NCBI RefSeq assembly: GCF_020524005.1
Contig: NZ_JAIVKK010000003.1
Span: forward strand, 590,872-654,871
DNA: 64,000 nt
Origin: Microbulbifer aggregans
Lineage (GTDB): Bacteria; Pseudomonadota; Gammaproteobacteria; Pseudomonadales; Cellvibrionaceae
Reading direction: 5' to 3'
Position 1 is the stretch's first letter, and every line of letters starts with the position of its first letter. Position numbers and translations under genes: made by a program. Positions 11,401 to 18,410 of the stretch are shown piece after piece. The notes under the pieces were generated by a model. It did no database searches, was not told the origin of the DNA, and was given only the letters and a program-made list of their open reading frames with translations.

Positions 11401-13095
11401 CCACGTCGTTCCCATTCCCGAGAACGTAAAGCAAACCCGTTTTCCATCGTCAGTGTTGACGGAGCCGGACGCATAGTTGGCACTCGCCGATCCCGCCAGG
11501 AAATCCTCCAGAGCCATGACCAGTTCTTGCTTGCTCTTCCCGCTAGCAATAAGACGATATTTGAAGTGCTCGCGCTTGTTCGCCGCGGTGTAGCAGATAT
11601 CCTGCAGGTCAGCAGCATCTTCCCGGTCTTCGCTATCAAGAAGGTAGTCAATCCACTTCTCTGCCTGGTCTTTTAGCCCCTTCTCTGTTTTCGCACTGAC
11701 AGGCAAAAGATGAAAGTCGCCATTGGCAAGTGACGATTGGCAGCAATGCTCATCGGCTTTTACTGGAGCCTGTTCAATAACCACATTCGCGTTAGTACCG
11801 CCAAAACCGAACGAGTTCACAATGGCGCGACGCTTCTCTCCCGCGATATCCGGCCACGGAGTATTCTTCGCGAGAATGTCGATATTGAGGGTTTCGGGGT
11901 TTATTTCCGGATTGACCTGATTGAAATGAATGTTTCCAGGGATAACCCCGTGCTTCATTGACATTACCGTTTTAATCAAGCCAGCGACACCGGCGGCAGC
12001 CTCTGTGTGGCCAATATTGCTTTTAACAGAGCCAATCGCACAGCGGCTTACGCGCGCCGTATCCTGCCCCAGCAAACTACCCAATGCATTGACTTCGATC
12101 GGGTCTCCTACCGCAGTGCCGGTTCCATGTGCTTCCGCATACTGGATAGCATGGGCAGGGATTTCTGCAAACGACAATGTCTTGGTGAGCAGTTTCTTCT
12201 GGGACTCACCGTTCGGCACTGTTATGCCGACGGTGTGGCCATCCTGATTTGCACCGCTCGCTTTAATGACCGCCAGGATATTATCGTTATCCGAGATCGC
12301 ATCGGATAACCGCTTGACCATAACCAGCCCGGCTCCCTCACTGCGCACATAACCATTTGCAGAAGCATCAAAGCTCTTGCAACGGCAATCGGGAGACAAC
12401 ATTGAAGCTTTGCAGATAGAAACTGTGAGTTCGGGTCTCAACAGAATATTTACCCCTCCGGCGATGGCATAGCGACTATCACCATTGAGCACAGCCTTAC
12501 AGGCCAAATCCAGAGCAACCAGGGATGAAGAGCACGCAGTATCCAGTGTGATACTCGGCCCGGTAAAATCGTACGCGTAAGAAATACGATTCGACGTCAA
12601 TGTCATGGATGGCCCGGTGGCCGAGTGGCTGCTGATATTTTCGTGGGCCATGGGGTCGAGCTGAATTTGCTCATAGTCATGCATGAATTGACCGATATAG
12701 ACCGCGGTGTCACTACCTTTCAGGTCACTAGACTTTAAGCCCGAGTTCTCAATCAGCTCCTGCGTGAGCTCAAGCAACCAGCGGTGCTGTGGATCAATGT
12801 GGGGGGCCTCTTTAGGAGAAATTCCGAAAAATTGTGGATCGAACTGATCAAGTCCTGTTATGAATCCCCCCTGGTTCACAAACATTTTTCCGACCTTTTC
12901 TCGATCGGTATCGTAGTAAGCTTCCGAATCCCAACGGTCAGCAGGAACATCGACAATCCCATCCCCACCGTTCAATAGAAATTCATAAAATTCTTCCGGA
13001 CTGTTGTTACCGCCTGGCAAGCGGCAGGACAAACCGATAATTGCGATATCTGTACTTTTGACAGCGCTGTCTTTCATAACCAGATCCAAATCCAT
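5482..13095 (-). CDS. Single-module type I PKS: KS-AT-DH-ER(defective)-KR-ACP-C
   Basis: A 2537-residue synthase. KS (16-440) has C188 in DTACSSS, H323 in EAHGTGT and H363 in NIGH. AT (555-840) has GHSAGE with S646, and VPYHSP in the specificity region, which is neither clear malonyl nor methylmalonyl type. DH (925-1190) keeps H955 (HxxxGxxxxP) and D1121. The next 230 residues are the structural KR half; no methyltransferase is seen. An ER-like region (about 1430-1720) lacks the GGVG nucleotide loop (VTGDWDAF at 1546-1553), so it looks inactive. KR (1735-1960) has GGLGGLG, S1867/S1868, Y1881 and N1885, with LAD in the B-type LDD position. ACP has GLNSL, S2042. A condensation domain (2100-2520) closes the protein and has HQLLMDG instead of HHxxxDG. 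There is no loading module and no thioesterase. It lies 4 bases after the glycosyltransferase gene. An iterative mode is inferred. Confidence 0.93.
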   Translation of the reverse strand: MDLDLVMKDSAVKSTDIAIIGLSCRLPGGNNSPEEFYEFLLNGGDGIVDVPADRWDSEAYYDTDREKVGKMFVNQGGFITGLDQFDPQFFGISPKEAPHIDPQHRWLLELTQELIENSGLKSSDLKGSDTAVYIGQFMHDYEQIQLDPMAHENISSHSATGPSMTLTSNRISYAYDFTGPSITLDTACSSSLVALDLACKAVLNGDSRYAIAGGVNILLRPELTVSICKASMLSPDCRCKSFDASANGYVRSEGAGLVMVKRLSDAISDNDNILAVIKASGANQDGHTVGITVPNGESQKKLLTKTLSFAEIPAHAIQYAEAHGTGTAVGDPIEVNALGSLLGQDTARVSRCAIGSVKSNIGHTEAAAGVAGLIKTVMSMKHGVIPGNIHFNQVNPEINPETLNIDILAKNTPWPDIAGEKRRAIVNSFGFGGTNANVVIEQAPVKADEHCCQSSLANGDFHLLPVSAKTEKGLKDQAEKWIDYLLDSEDREDAADLQDICYTAANKREHFKYRLIASGKSKQELVMALEDFLAGSASANYASGSVNTDDGKRVCFTFSGMGTTWAKMGLELYRQEPVYKTAIDRCSEALKQYSGWSLVDELYNSEDPDRIHTTFIAQPAIFASQYALAELMASWGVKPDAVVGHSAGEVAAAYVAGALSFDDAIKVIYHRSSLQHTTEGLGKMLAVALTEEELKPYLSGIEDKVSIAAINSEEALTLAGDEAELEKISEKLDQEGIFARFLKVAVPYHSPVMDRLKTPLIDALKDIKPQKPHTPLYSTVTGELAKEGDFGCEYWPENVREPVLFKRAIERIAKDGYGTFLEIAPHAALASSISKNIERNMNSGGVVTTLKRDQDDALMAVMAIAGLQSVGYDIDWEVLYPQASAKVVPIPNYAWQHARYWHETEDVAASRLKNVRKQGGFDAPVHELLGAPLNSTALIWHSSIDLQQQTYLRGHKVEGEPVFPGAAYIEMALRAGKDLVSSDAVSLKQVEFKRALFLNDSAATLVETHLDQNSGRYAIRVQDNDDRQWRIFSDGQVHDAPDSVADEAPIDLPKLIASMESEYNKDDFYQHCRALGLHYEEEFQAVQRCWFDKDSSLVEIMPSDSVLKSSEDYLLHPCILDSAFQGLFPTIESGYLPVAIERLNYLKAPSGRCYGYLTSRSRSESEIVGDVALLDESGDLLVKISGITLKASNMQERLQGSNDLCYDYLWQALEVDEGADTSTANWLVLRGSSTRAVEIEDYLRTRWDNVETIVFDPDNLQDGLTQLPQYAKRTSHIFNLLALDFVGDSLDYQQVLSQSQVTLKLAQAISEIEWAHQTALIFATENAQGVIAADRNMAPAQAAVWGFARVFGSEFPDFKVTLADLDRAPIDNSLAALAEWLAGPGYEQEVACRNGDLYANRLRQLTPAVMQSNCDSLTELREDEQFSLDTRDGNNGLLAVREPQLTPGDGELVIRVETFAIDAGTSGRPVYGVIGQVTGSLDPQFLGERVYALTEQAPRSQLLVDAERTVPWQGDAIQSVGLTSSLLAAHVIELLRTDSNRASIFVTGDWDAFTRGLSRFAEESGINICFCSHHAEHLAQARAENVFAVSADDPDLVREARQSNGGNGYQAVVFRGDFDARDKALELLEEGGRWLDVAAKPEQLPEDLFAILCDKSAIYHPISLRALVQKPVETFRKQLDDSLTARAGLVPVTNEISVLGALEHGYLPDSLVTFSDRPETAISRINSEVIRPDVTYLVTGGLGGLGLEIMHWLAAGGATSVVLIGRSAPKPEALVEIEQVRSAGVAISVMQADVCRLDDIEQVVASIRRDLPPLAGVIHSAGVLADGTIPQQSDEQFDRVLQPKVLGTYNLHQATAHLTLDMFVCFSSIAAIVGWAGQCNYAAANAFMDSFCHWRQRQGFAALSVNWGPWANAGMAANLDARDIQRMEDAGMAALTTDQGMGAMEQLLRYRLPQGGVFNLDWGRILKQFPEPAKKTVFSEFFNPEEAQTAIDYRSVLTKLGAEEKTQLLIQLSREIFADVLGLDSPEAIEPTGNVFEYGLNSLMAMEFKNRMQTALGMKLPGTLVAKYSSAKALAGHLVEEFLTDATEFKAADQSQTGEIPWLPSRYSVYHNLLDGCDNKELNHWTKSFVRALSRDFDLQVFMRALDDVLAVNDGLRVVNDIDQQYGSATIVEITAKDIVEAVTLVNLKEEALYAEWIRDVNLHTSPMKIKIIESEDSGDKVLLLMFHQLLMDGMSAMQFLSQIVESYDAQVKGESARLFGGSLFEYSHKLAEYANTENCIDKVKGILASGWQDVEPLSTDSPLNSGNNRYGNGRTEVLKITRQRKANVDESRSAILEIARAISSWSGVRKLQFDLQHHGRRQDAVLPDASNTIGYFTEDYPVLLDTSRDDCAEQLARSMNANSEYGVLKFMCGDEHVREQMKAISPSQVAINIVPSTSEDHLRQDGKLFDVRNDEWAFGQWFDSEVSGRYWASEALNRQVLFYFEVYIREDTYDVYMNYNSEVYKPDSIDHLKAAISENLGGTAVEANRPAHKEKV

Positions 13096-13099
13096 TTAT

Positions 13100-13990
13100 T
13101 TAAGCTAAAGAGGGTTCCGCACATGCTTTCGGGTATTGCCTTTCAATACCGAGTATCTCCTGCCACGTCAGGGACTTCAGGGTCTGATACTCGCTCTCGG
13201 AATGCTTCCTGCAGATGTATTGAATATTATTTCTTGAGTCGCGTACTTTTTGTTCCGCGTCCTTTTCATGTGGCGCATGTACGGCTTCCATGCCTGGAAG
13301 AACACGAAATTTACAGCCGCTTTTCTGCAGGCGAATACCAAGTTCGACGTCCTCTCCGCCCCAGGAATTGAACCATTCATCAAAGCCGTTTATTTTTATC
13401 AATTCACCGCGCTTTACCGATGCATTGCCGGTCCAGAACGCCACCCATGCCCCGTACCTATTGAGGTCCTTTCCCATCAACTTGCTAAACATCTCAAAAC
13501 GGCAATCATATAGTTCCGGAGAAATACTAAGCATGGGGAATACTTTGTCGGCAGGGTACGACAAGATCTCACTTAACTTATTAAAATTGCTCGAACAGAA
13601 CTCATTCACACCATAAGACAACCCGATAACAACCTCTCTACCGAACTGTGAGTGCGACTTCAGGTGTTCATCCAGGAGGTTCCTGGAAGCAATCATTCCA
13701 GAGTCAAAAAACAAAACGATTTCATACTTAGCCTGAATGACCCCCAGGTTTCTGGCTGACGCTACGCGAAACCCAAAGTCCGGCTGATAGAGATACAGAA
13801 TGTTTATTCTGTCTTTATACTTAGGTATTACTTCAAATGTGTTATCAGAGGAACCATCATCAACAACAATTACTTCATACAACGATTTATCAAGACTCTG
13901 GTCACAGAGTGAATCAAGAGTTTTTTCAAGTAAATCCCTGTAATTGTAGGTTGGAATAACAACACTAATCCCTTCAAAATCCTTTTTCAT
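13100..13990 (-). CDS. Family 2 glycosyltransferase with a 7C-type C-terminal domain
   Basis: A 296-residue soluble GT-A protein. The N-terminus ISVVIPTYNYR and VVDDGSSDNT form the nucleotide-sugar site. The usual DxD position reads FFDSG, so the second aspartate is missing. The C-terminal part NGFDEWFNSWGGEDVELG is the Glyco_transf_7C signature of GalNAc/Gal-type transferases. There are no transmembrane segments, unlike NodC or chitin synthases. It is the first gene of the six-gene minus operon. The promoter must lie in the AT-rich gap to the divergent enoyl reductase gene. Substrate is unknown; a hexosamine donor would fit the deacetylase downstream. Base composition is visibly more AT-rich than most of the window. 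Confidence 0.88.
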   Translation of the reverse strand: MKKDFEGISVVIPTYNYRDLLEKTLDSLCDQSLDKSLYEVIVVDDGSSDNTFEVIPKYKDRINILYLYQPDFGFRVASARNLGVIQAKYEIVLFFDSGMIASRNLLDEHLKSHSQFGREVVIGLSYGVNEFCSSNFNKLSEILSYPADKVFPMLSISPELYDCRFEMFSKLMGKDLNRYGAWVAFWTGNASVKRGELIKINGFDEWFNSWGGEDVELGIRLQKSGCKFRVLPGMEAVHAPHEKDAEQKVRDSRNNIQYICRKHSESEYQTLKSLTWQEILGIERQYPKACAEPSLA

Positions 13991-14289
13991 TCGACACAGA
14001 CCTTAGTAAAACTTAAACCCAGCCAACTCAAAAACGCCATTATTAAAATATTTTCTATCACAGAAAATGTGACAGGATTCTTTAAGTAACCCAAAGCGAT
14101 TTATTCACATACAAAGTAAAACCAACGTACCAAAATCAACAAAACTTATGTTGTTGATAGATGCGCCACAAGGTTACCGATCCAAGAAAAACGTGATTTA
14201 ATGAATTGAACGTCACCCAAGTAAAGCGCGTTTTTCTTCTTGGCGCGTTCATCATCCAAGTTTTGTGCTGCACTTCTCTGGCAGGTTTT
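13991..14289. promoter_or_regulatory. Divergent control region, PKS operon / trans-enoyl reductase
   Basis: About 300 bases of AT-rich DNA between two divergent genes that appear to belong to one pathway. It must contain the promoters of both. I see A/T-rich runs (for example around 14040-14060 and 14100-14150) but no operator repeat that I would defend. An in-frame TTG at 14206 could extend the rightward gene by 28 residues; the extension is hydrophobic and precedes the conserved Rossmann start, so I treat it as leader. Confidence 0.5.
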
Positions 14290-15432
14290 ATGAATCAACA
14301 TGACATTGTTCTTCTAGGCGCCACAGGCGTTACCGGAAGCTTAATTTTCGACAACATTTCCAGCAAAAAAAACGGTAGCATCTCACTCGCAATCGCAGGC
14401 AGGGATGAGCATAAATTAAGGAAAACGATAGAAACTGGCAAAAACAAAGACTCCATTTCCTACCATATTGCGGACGCAGGAAACCCCTCGTCACTAAGAA
14501 AACTGGCAAAGTCTTCTAAACTTATAATTAACGCGGTTGGACCTTATAGCGATTTTGGCAGCTACGTTATGTCTGCCTGTATACGTGAAGGAATCGATTA
14601 CATCGACCTTTGTGGAGAACCTGGCTGGATGTACAAAATGATATCCAGCCACTCCGAGTCAGCGAAAAAAAATGGATCCAGAATCATATTTAGCTGTGGA
14701 TTTGATTCAATTCCATTCGACCTCGGTGTACATCACATACAAAATGTAGCGAAAAAACACCTGGGAAAACCGGTTTCCAAAGTGAGAGCAAGAATTGAAA
14801 AGATGGTCGGGAATTTTTCAGATGGGACGACGCAAAGTCTCGCGGCAACTGTCAGATCTGGCCACGAAGATCCTCAACTACTGAAACAGCTACTAAACCC
14901 ATTTGCGCTCTGCGAAGGTAACGATGGACCGAGGCAACCATCAGGTGTTGTACCCACTTATGAGGAGGATATCGACTCCTGGGTGGCCCCTTTTATGATG
15001 GCGGTAATCAATACCAAAAACGTACATCGTTCCAACCACCTTCTAAATTACCCATACGGAAAATCATTTATTTACGACGAAATGTGGATGACGGGCCCTG
15101 GAAGTCGCGGGGAAAAAACGGCCAAGGCAATAGCCTCAGACAGAGAAATGGCAAAAAACAACAATATTAATGATGATACAGCGGATGGGTACTATAAAAT
15201 TCAGTTTATAGGGGAAGAAAACAACAAGCGTATCATCACTTCGGTAGAAAGTGATTTTGACCCCGGTTATCACTCCACAGCAAAAATGGTCACTGAGTCT
15301 GTATTCTGCTTTCTGGAAAACCGGGATTCCATTCCAGCAGGTATTCACACTCCCGCCTCAGCATTCGGCGATAAGCTTATTGATCGCCTGCAAGAAAATG
15401 CTGGCATGAGGTTTAATGTGAGACGCGTGTAA
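14290..15432 (+). CDS. Trans-acting enoyl reductase (saccharopine dehydrogenase-like, Rv2953/Rv2449c type)
   Basis: A 380-residue NAD(P)-binding protein. It opens with DIVLLGATGVTGSLI, a GxTGxTG Rossmann loop. The conserved blocks LAIAGRDEHKL, NAVGPYSDFG, GIDYIDLCGEP, CGFDSIPFDLG, NFSDGTTQSL, and DPGYHSTAKMV with TPASAFGDKLI near the end follow the mycobacterial saccharopine-dehydrogenase-like family. In that family Rv2953 is known to supply enoyl reduction in trans to the PKS PpsD during phthiocerol synthesis. ATG at 14290 is preferred over TTG at 14206 because the Rossmann strand begins 5 residues in; a GCAGG sequence lies just upstream. It is divergent from an operon whose PKS has a defective ER domain, so the two proteins complement each other on paper. 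AT-rich relative to surroundings. Confidence 0.85.
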   Translation: MNQHDIVLLGATGVTGSLIFDNISSKKNGSISLAIAGRDEHKLRKTIETGKNKDSISYHIADAGNPSSLRKLAKSSKLIINAVGPYSDFGSYVMSACIREGIDYIDLCGEPGWMYKMISSHSESAKKNGSRIIFSCGFDSIPFDLGVHHIQNVAKKHLGKPVSKVRARIEKMVGNFSDGTTQSLAATVRSGHEDPQLLKQLLNPFALCEGNDGPRQPSGVVPTYEEDIDSWVAPFMMAVINTKNVHRSNHLLNYPYGKSFIYDEMWMTGPGSRGEKTAKAIASDREMAKNNNINDDTADGYYKIQFIGEENNKRIITSVESDFDPGYHSTAKMVTESVFCFLENRDSIPAGIHTPASAFGDKLIDRLQENAGMRFNVRRV

Positions 15433-15581
15433 TCTTTAAAAGGCGCATCAACAGGTGACCGGACCCGGCCATCTATGATGCGGGCGCCTTCAATAGCGTT
15501 TCCACTTCGATTTCATTGCGTAATGAACAGGCATGACTACTACTCGGCCACTGCCAACGGCACACTTGGGATGAATAGGAA

Positions 15582-15869
15582 TCAGTCGGATTTACGCGCA
15601 AGCTTATTAAGAAAGACCGATATCTCTCGTTCAACCTGTATATCGCTTTTCTTTTTCGCCACTTCCAGTCCACGCTGGAATACATCCACCGCCGCCTGGT
15701 CGTTGCCTGACGCCATTTGACAGCGTCCCAGTAACTTCCACGCGGCGGAATGGTCCGGCATTTGCTTGAGACATTCCTGCAGATGCGGAATCGCCTCATC
15801 GTATTCCTTTAAATTGAATAGTGCGCTACCAAGCCCAAAGCGCAACAGTGGTGAATCCTTACCTGCCAC
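15582..15869 (-). CDS. Small TPR protein
   Basis: At least 95 residues, with two to three tetratricopeptide repeats (LRFGLGSALFNLKEYDEA, AWKLLGRCQMASGNDQAA). Probably a cytoplasmic protein-protein adaptor of unknown partner. The GTG at 15869 has no good ribosome binding site. In the same frame, a strong GAGGAG box lies 7 bases before an ATA codon at 15908, which would give 13 more residues of family-like sequence (ANPIIERLQAQL). An in-frame stop just upstream rules out a longer gene. The true start may therefore be the rare ATA codon. Confidence 0.75.
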   Translation of the reverse strand: MAGKDSPLLRFGLGSALFNLKEYDEAIPHLQECLKQMPDHSAAWKLLGRCQMASGNDQAAVDVFQRGLEVAKKKSDIQVEREISVFLNKLARKSD

Positions 15870-16005
15870 TAATTGGGCCTGAAGCCGCTCAATAATTGGA
15901 TTGGCTATGGGGCTACTCCTCTATTTCGCGTTAGACTCATGAATCGTTACAATTGTGACCTTCCGCCACCATAACAACAACCGACCGGAAATACAGGAAA
16001 TCGTT

Positions 16006-17307
16006 GTGAAAAAGACACTGCTTTCTCTTTCAATGGCCATTGCCACCGCTTCCACAACATCCATGATACACGCCGCCGATGCCAGCAAGTACCTGGCACA
16101 GGCAGAAGACAATGTTATCGAATGGCGCCGCCACTTGCACCAGAATCCGGAGCTGGGTAACCGCGAATTCGAGACAGCCAAGTACATCACCGCACACCTG
16201 AAGTCCCTGGGTATTGAGGTGGAGACCGGTATCGCTCACACCGGCGTTGTGGGCCTGCTCAAAGGCGGCAAGCCCGGCCCCACTGTCGCCCTGCGCGCAG
16301 ATATGGATGCGTTGCCAGTAACCGAGCAAGTGGATGTACCGTTCGCCTCCAAAGCGAAAACCCAGTACAACGGTGAAGAAGTCGGGGTCATGCACGCCTG
16401 CGGCCACGATACCCATGTGGCCATGCTGATGGGGGCCGCACAGGTGCTGTCGGCAATGCGCGATGATCTTGCCGGCAACGTGCTGTTTATCTTTCAGCCC
16501 GCCGAGGAAGGCGCGCCGGATGGTGAGGAAGGCGGCGCGGAGCTGATGCTGAAAGAAGGCCTGTTCAAGAAGTACAAGCCGGAGGTGGCCTTTGGCCAGC
16601 ACGTCTCCTCCAGCCTGCCCAGCGGTGTGATCGGTTACCGTTCCGGCCCACTGATGGCGAGTTCTGACGAATTCCGTATTAACGTCAAAGGGCGTCAGAC
16701 CCACGGCTCGCGTCCCTGGGGCGGGGTCGACCCGATTACCGCGGCAGCGCAGATCGTGATGGGTACCCAGACCATCGTCAGCCGCCAGATCGACATCACC
16801 AAGGAGCCCGCGGTAGTGTCTTTCGGCAAAATTGATGGCGGTGTACGCAACAACATCATTCCTGACAGCGTGTTCCTGAACGGCACCATCCGTAATTTCG
16901 ATATAGACAACCGCCAGGAAATTTTCAAACGACTCAAAGTGACCGCAGAGAAACTCGCCGAAAGCACTGGTGCTGTAGCCGAAGTGGAAATTCTCGAAGG
17001 CTACCCGGTAACCAGCAACAATCCGCAACTGACGGAAATGGCCGTACCGGTGCTCGAGGAAGCCGCGGGTGAAAACAAGGTAATCGTGGTACCGAAGGTG
17101 ACCGGTGCGGAAGACTTTTCGTTCTTTGCCAACGAAATCCCCGGCTTCTATTACTTCCTTGGTGTCACCCCCAAAGGCACAGATCCGGCGACCGCAGCCA
17201 GCAACCATTCACCGCGTTTTTATGTGGATGAAAGTGCACTCAGCGTTGGTACCAAAGCGCTGACGCAACTCACGCTGGACTATATGGCGAGTAAAGCGAC
17301 CAACTAA
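16006..17307 (+). CDS. Periplasmic M20 family amidohydrolase (AbgB/HipO-like)
   Basis: A 433-residue metallo-aminoacylase. The GTG start at 16006 has AGGAA 6 bases upstream and gives a signal peptide (KKTLLSLSMAIATA...HAA). Motifs of subfamily M20D are visible: RRHLHQNPELG, RADMDALPV, HACGHDTHVAML (metal ligands), PAEEGAPDGEEGG (catalytic glutamate and ligand), GRQTHGSRPW in the dimerisation lid, and GAEDFSFF near the end. It should hydrolyse N-acyl or aminobenzoyl amino acids outside the cytoplasm. The remnant of an AbgT-type transporter directly downstream suggests an abg-like pair that has lost its importer. The 3' end is repeated twice further on, at 19874 and 22308. Confidence 0.9.
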   Translation: MKKTLLSLSMAIATASTTSMIHAADASKYLAQAEDNVIEWRRHLHQNPELGNREFETAKYITAHLKSLGIEVETGIAHTGVVGLLKGGKPGPTVALRADMDALPVTEQVDVPFASKAKTQYNGEEVGVMHACGHDTHVAMLMGAAQVLSAMRDDLAGNVLFIFQPAEEGAPDGEEGGAELMLKEGLFKKYKPEVAFGQHVSSSLPSGVIGYRSGPLMASSDEFRINVKGRQTHGSRPWGGVDPITAAAQIVMGTQTIVSRQIDITKEPAVVSFGKIDGGVRNNIIPDSVFLNGTIRNFDIDNRQEIFKRLKVTAEKLAESTGAVAEVEILEGYPVTSNNPQLTEMAVPVLEEAAGENKVIVVPKVTGAEDFSFFANEIPGFYYFLGVTPKGTDPATAASNHSPRFYVDESALSVGTKALTQLTLDYMASKATN

Positions 17308-17313
17308 TCGCCG

Positions 17314-17340
17314 GCGGCGGGGCAACCCGCCGTCCCTTTT
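17314..17340 (+). terminator. Hairpin after the amidohydrolase gene
   Basis: CGGCGGG, loop GCAA, CCCGCCG, followed by TCCCTTTT. It could terminate or attenuate transcription between the amidohydrolase and the former transporter gene. The same hairpin is kept in copy 2 (about 19993-20019) and altered in copy 3. Confidence 0.55.
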
Positions 17341-17701
17341 ATCCTGAAGTGCGGGCTGGTCAATCCGAGCCTGGGCAGTGTCTCTGCACAGTGGGCGGTA
17401 GCCACACCGAATTTTGCGGCGATGCTGATGTGCTGGACTAAGCCTCGGAATTCATCCAGGCCGCCTACCGTATCAGTGATTCGGTAACCAATGCATCACC
17501 GTGATGATGAGCTATTTCGGCCTGATCGTTTCCTTCGTCACCGGCTACAAGAAAGACCTGAGAATCGGCACACCTATTGCGACCATGATTCCGCACTCAA
17601 TCTTCTTCTTTATCGGCTGGAGTGCGCACTTCTTCCTGTGGGTGTTCGTCGCTGGACTGCCAGTGGCGCCGGGTGCAGCTACTTACTTCTCTAGTAAATA
17701 A
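17341..17701 (+). pseudogene. AbgT-family transporter remnant, copy 1
   Basis: Only the C-terminal end of an aminobenzoyl-glutamate transporter is recognisable, in several frames. [13 protein letters not shown] is followed by a damaged [10 protein letters not shown] block, a frameshift near 17500, then MMSYFGLIVSFVTGYKKD, LRIGTPIATMIPHSIFFF and VFVAGLPV.PGAATYF. AbgT proteins are about 500 residues long; roughly 110 remain. It has lost the start, so it cannot be functional. Its place after an AbgB-like gene fits the known abg pairing. Confidence 0.8.
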
Positions 17702-17786
17702 AGCAACTTGTTTACATACGAAAACCGCGCCATCTGGCGCGACCTTCCATTAAGGAGTCGATTAAAAACAGTAGTCATTAAATAGC

Positions 17787-18248
17787 TTACTTTAAAAAAA
17801 CCAACTCAAAATTATCCGTTAATATCAATTTATCGCCTTCAAGAATAAAATATCTAATTTCCACACACGCCTCAGATGTAATCGAGAAGTGCTGAGGAAG
17901 CACTGAGCCGACGTTACTGGATCGACCAATTTCGAAAACCATAAACGGCTTCCCAGTGCAAGCTCTGTTATACACATCCACCTGCAAAAAATCGACACTT
18001 ATATCTGCCCCGTATATATTATCCAGCCTCACTACGGCTGAAACATACCCGTCATCCGACTTACTCGGTCTATCAAATGAGACTATCCAGCTCCCGCCAT
18101 TTCCGTTCACAAAGGAGGCCATGGATTCACTGCTGGAAAGTGAAAAGACGTTATTCGGATAATACTCGCCTTTTCCTATCGTCCCACAAGAGCTAAGCAG
18201 AAAAGAACAGCAGAAAAATATGTTTAATAAAGCTACTTTTCTCTTCAT
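17787..18248 (-). CDS. Small predicted lipoprotein in Rhs cassette A
   Basis: 153 residues from the ATG at 18248, which has a GGAG box 8 bases upstream. The N-terminus KRKVALLNIFFCCSFLLSSC is a lipoprotein signal with lipobox LSSC. The mature part is hydrophilic and beta-rich, and I recognise no family. Last gene of the cassette that starts with an Rhs tip, so a second immunity protein or accessory is possible. AT-rich like its neighbours and unlike the surrounding chromosome. Confidence 0.7.
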   Translation of the reverse strand: MKRKVALLNIFFCCSFLLSSCGTIGKGEYYPNNVFSLSSSESMASFVNGNGGSWIVSFDRPSKSDDGYVSAVVRLDNIYGADISVDFLQVDVYNRACTGKPFMVFEIGRSSNVGSVLPQHFSITSEACVEIRYFILEGDKLILTDNFELVFLK

Positions 18249-18410
18249 TTTTTGCTTCTCCTGTATACACCAACCACAGATTCTTCCGGGCTTCCGTATG
18301 CGAATCGATAGATCACATAATAACACTTCAATCAGGAACAGTTTTGTTCGATTTCAATATATCTCTTCCAATCCACCAGCCCAATACCATCCAAACCTTT
18401 AAATCACAAA

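Larger units (their letters stand above)
17138..17701. repeat. Copy 1 of a repeated segment (M20 3' end plus AbgT remnant)
   Basis: The last 170 bases of the amidohydrolase gene, the hairpin after it, and the transporter remnant recur at 19874-20390 (nearly complete) and in part at 22308-22510. Landmarks shared by all copies are the [16 protein letters not shown] stretch, MASKATN or a close variant, and the hairpin GGCGGG/CCCGCC. All three copies face the same way. Between them lie reversed Rhs cassettes. Confidence 0.85.

Noticed and set aside
14206..14289. TTG start giving a hydrophobic N-terminal extension (signal peptide) on the enoyl reductase
   Set aside because: The conserved Rossmann strand begins right after the ATG at 14290 and the family is cytoplasmic.
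16030..17208. Long minus-strand frame of 392 codons opposite the amidohydrolase gene
   Set aside because: The plus-strand gene has a full set of M20 motifs and a signal peptide; the opposite frame is a shadow of its codon bias with no recognisable domain.
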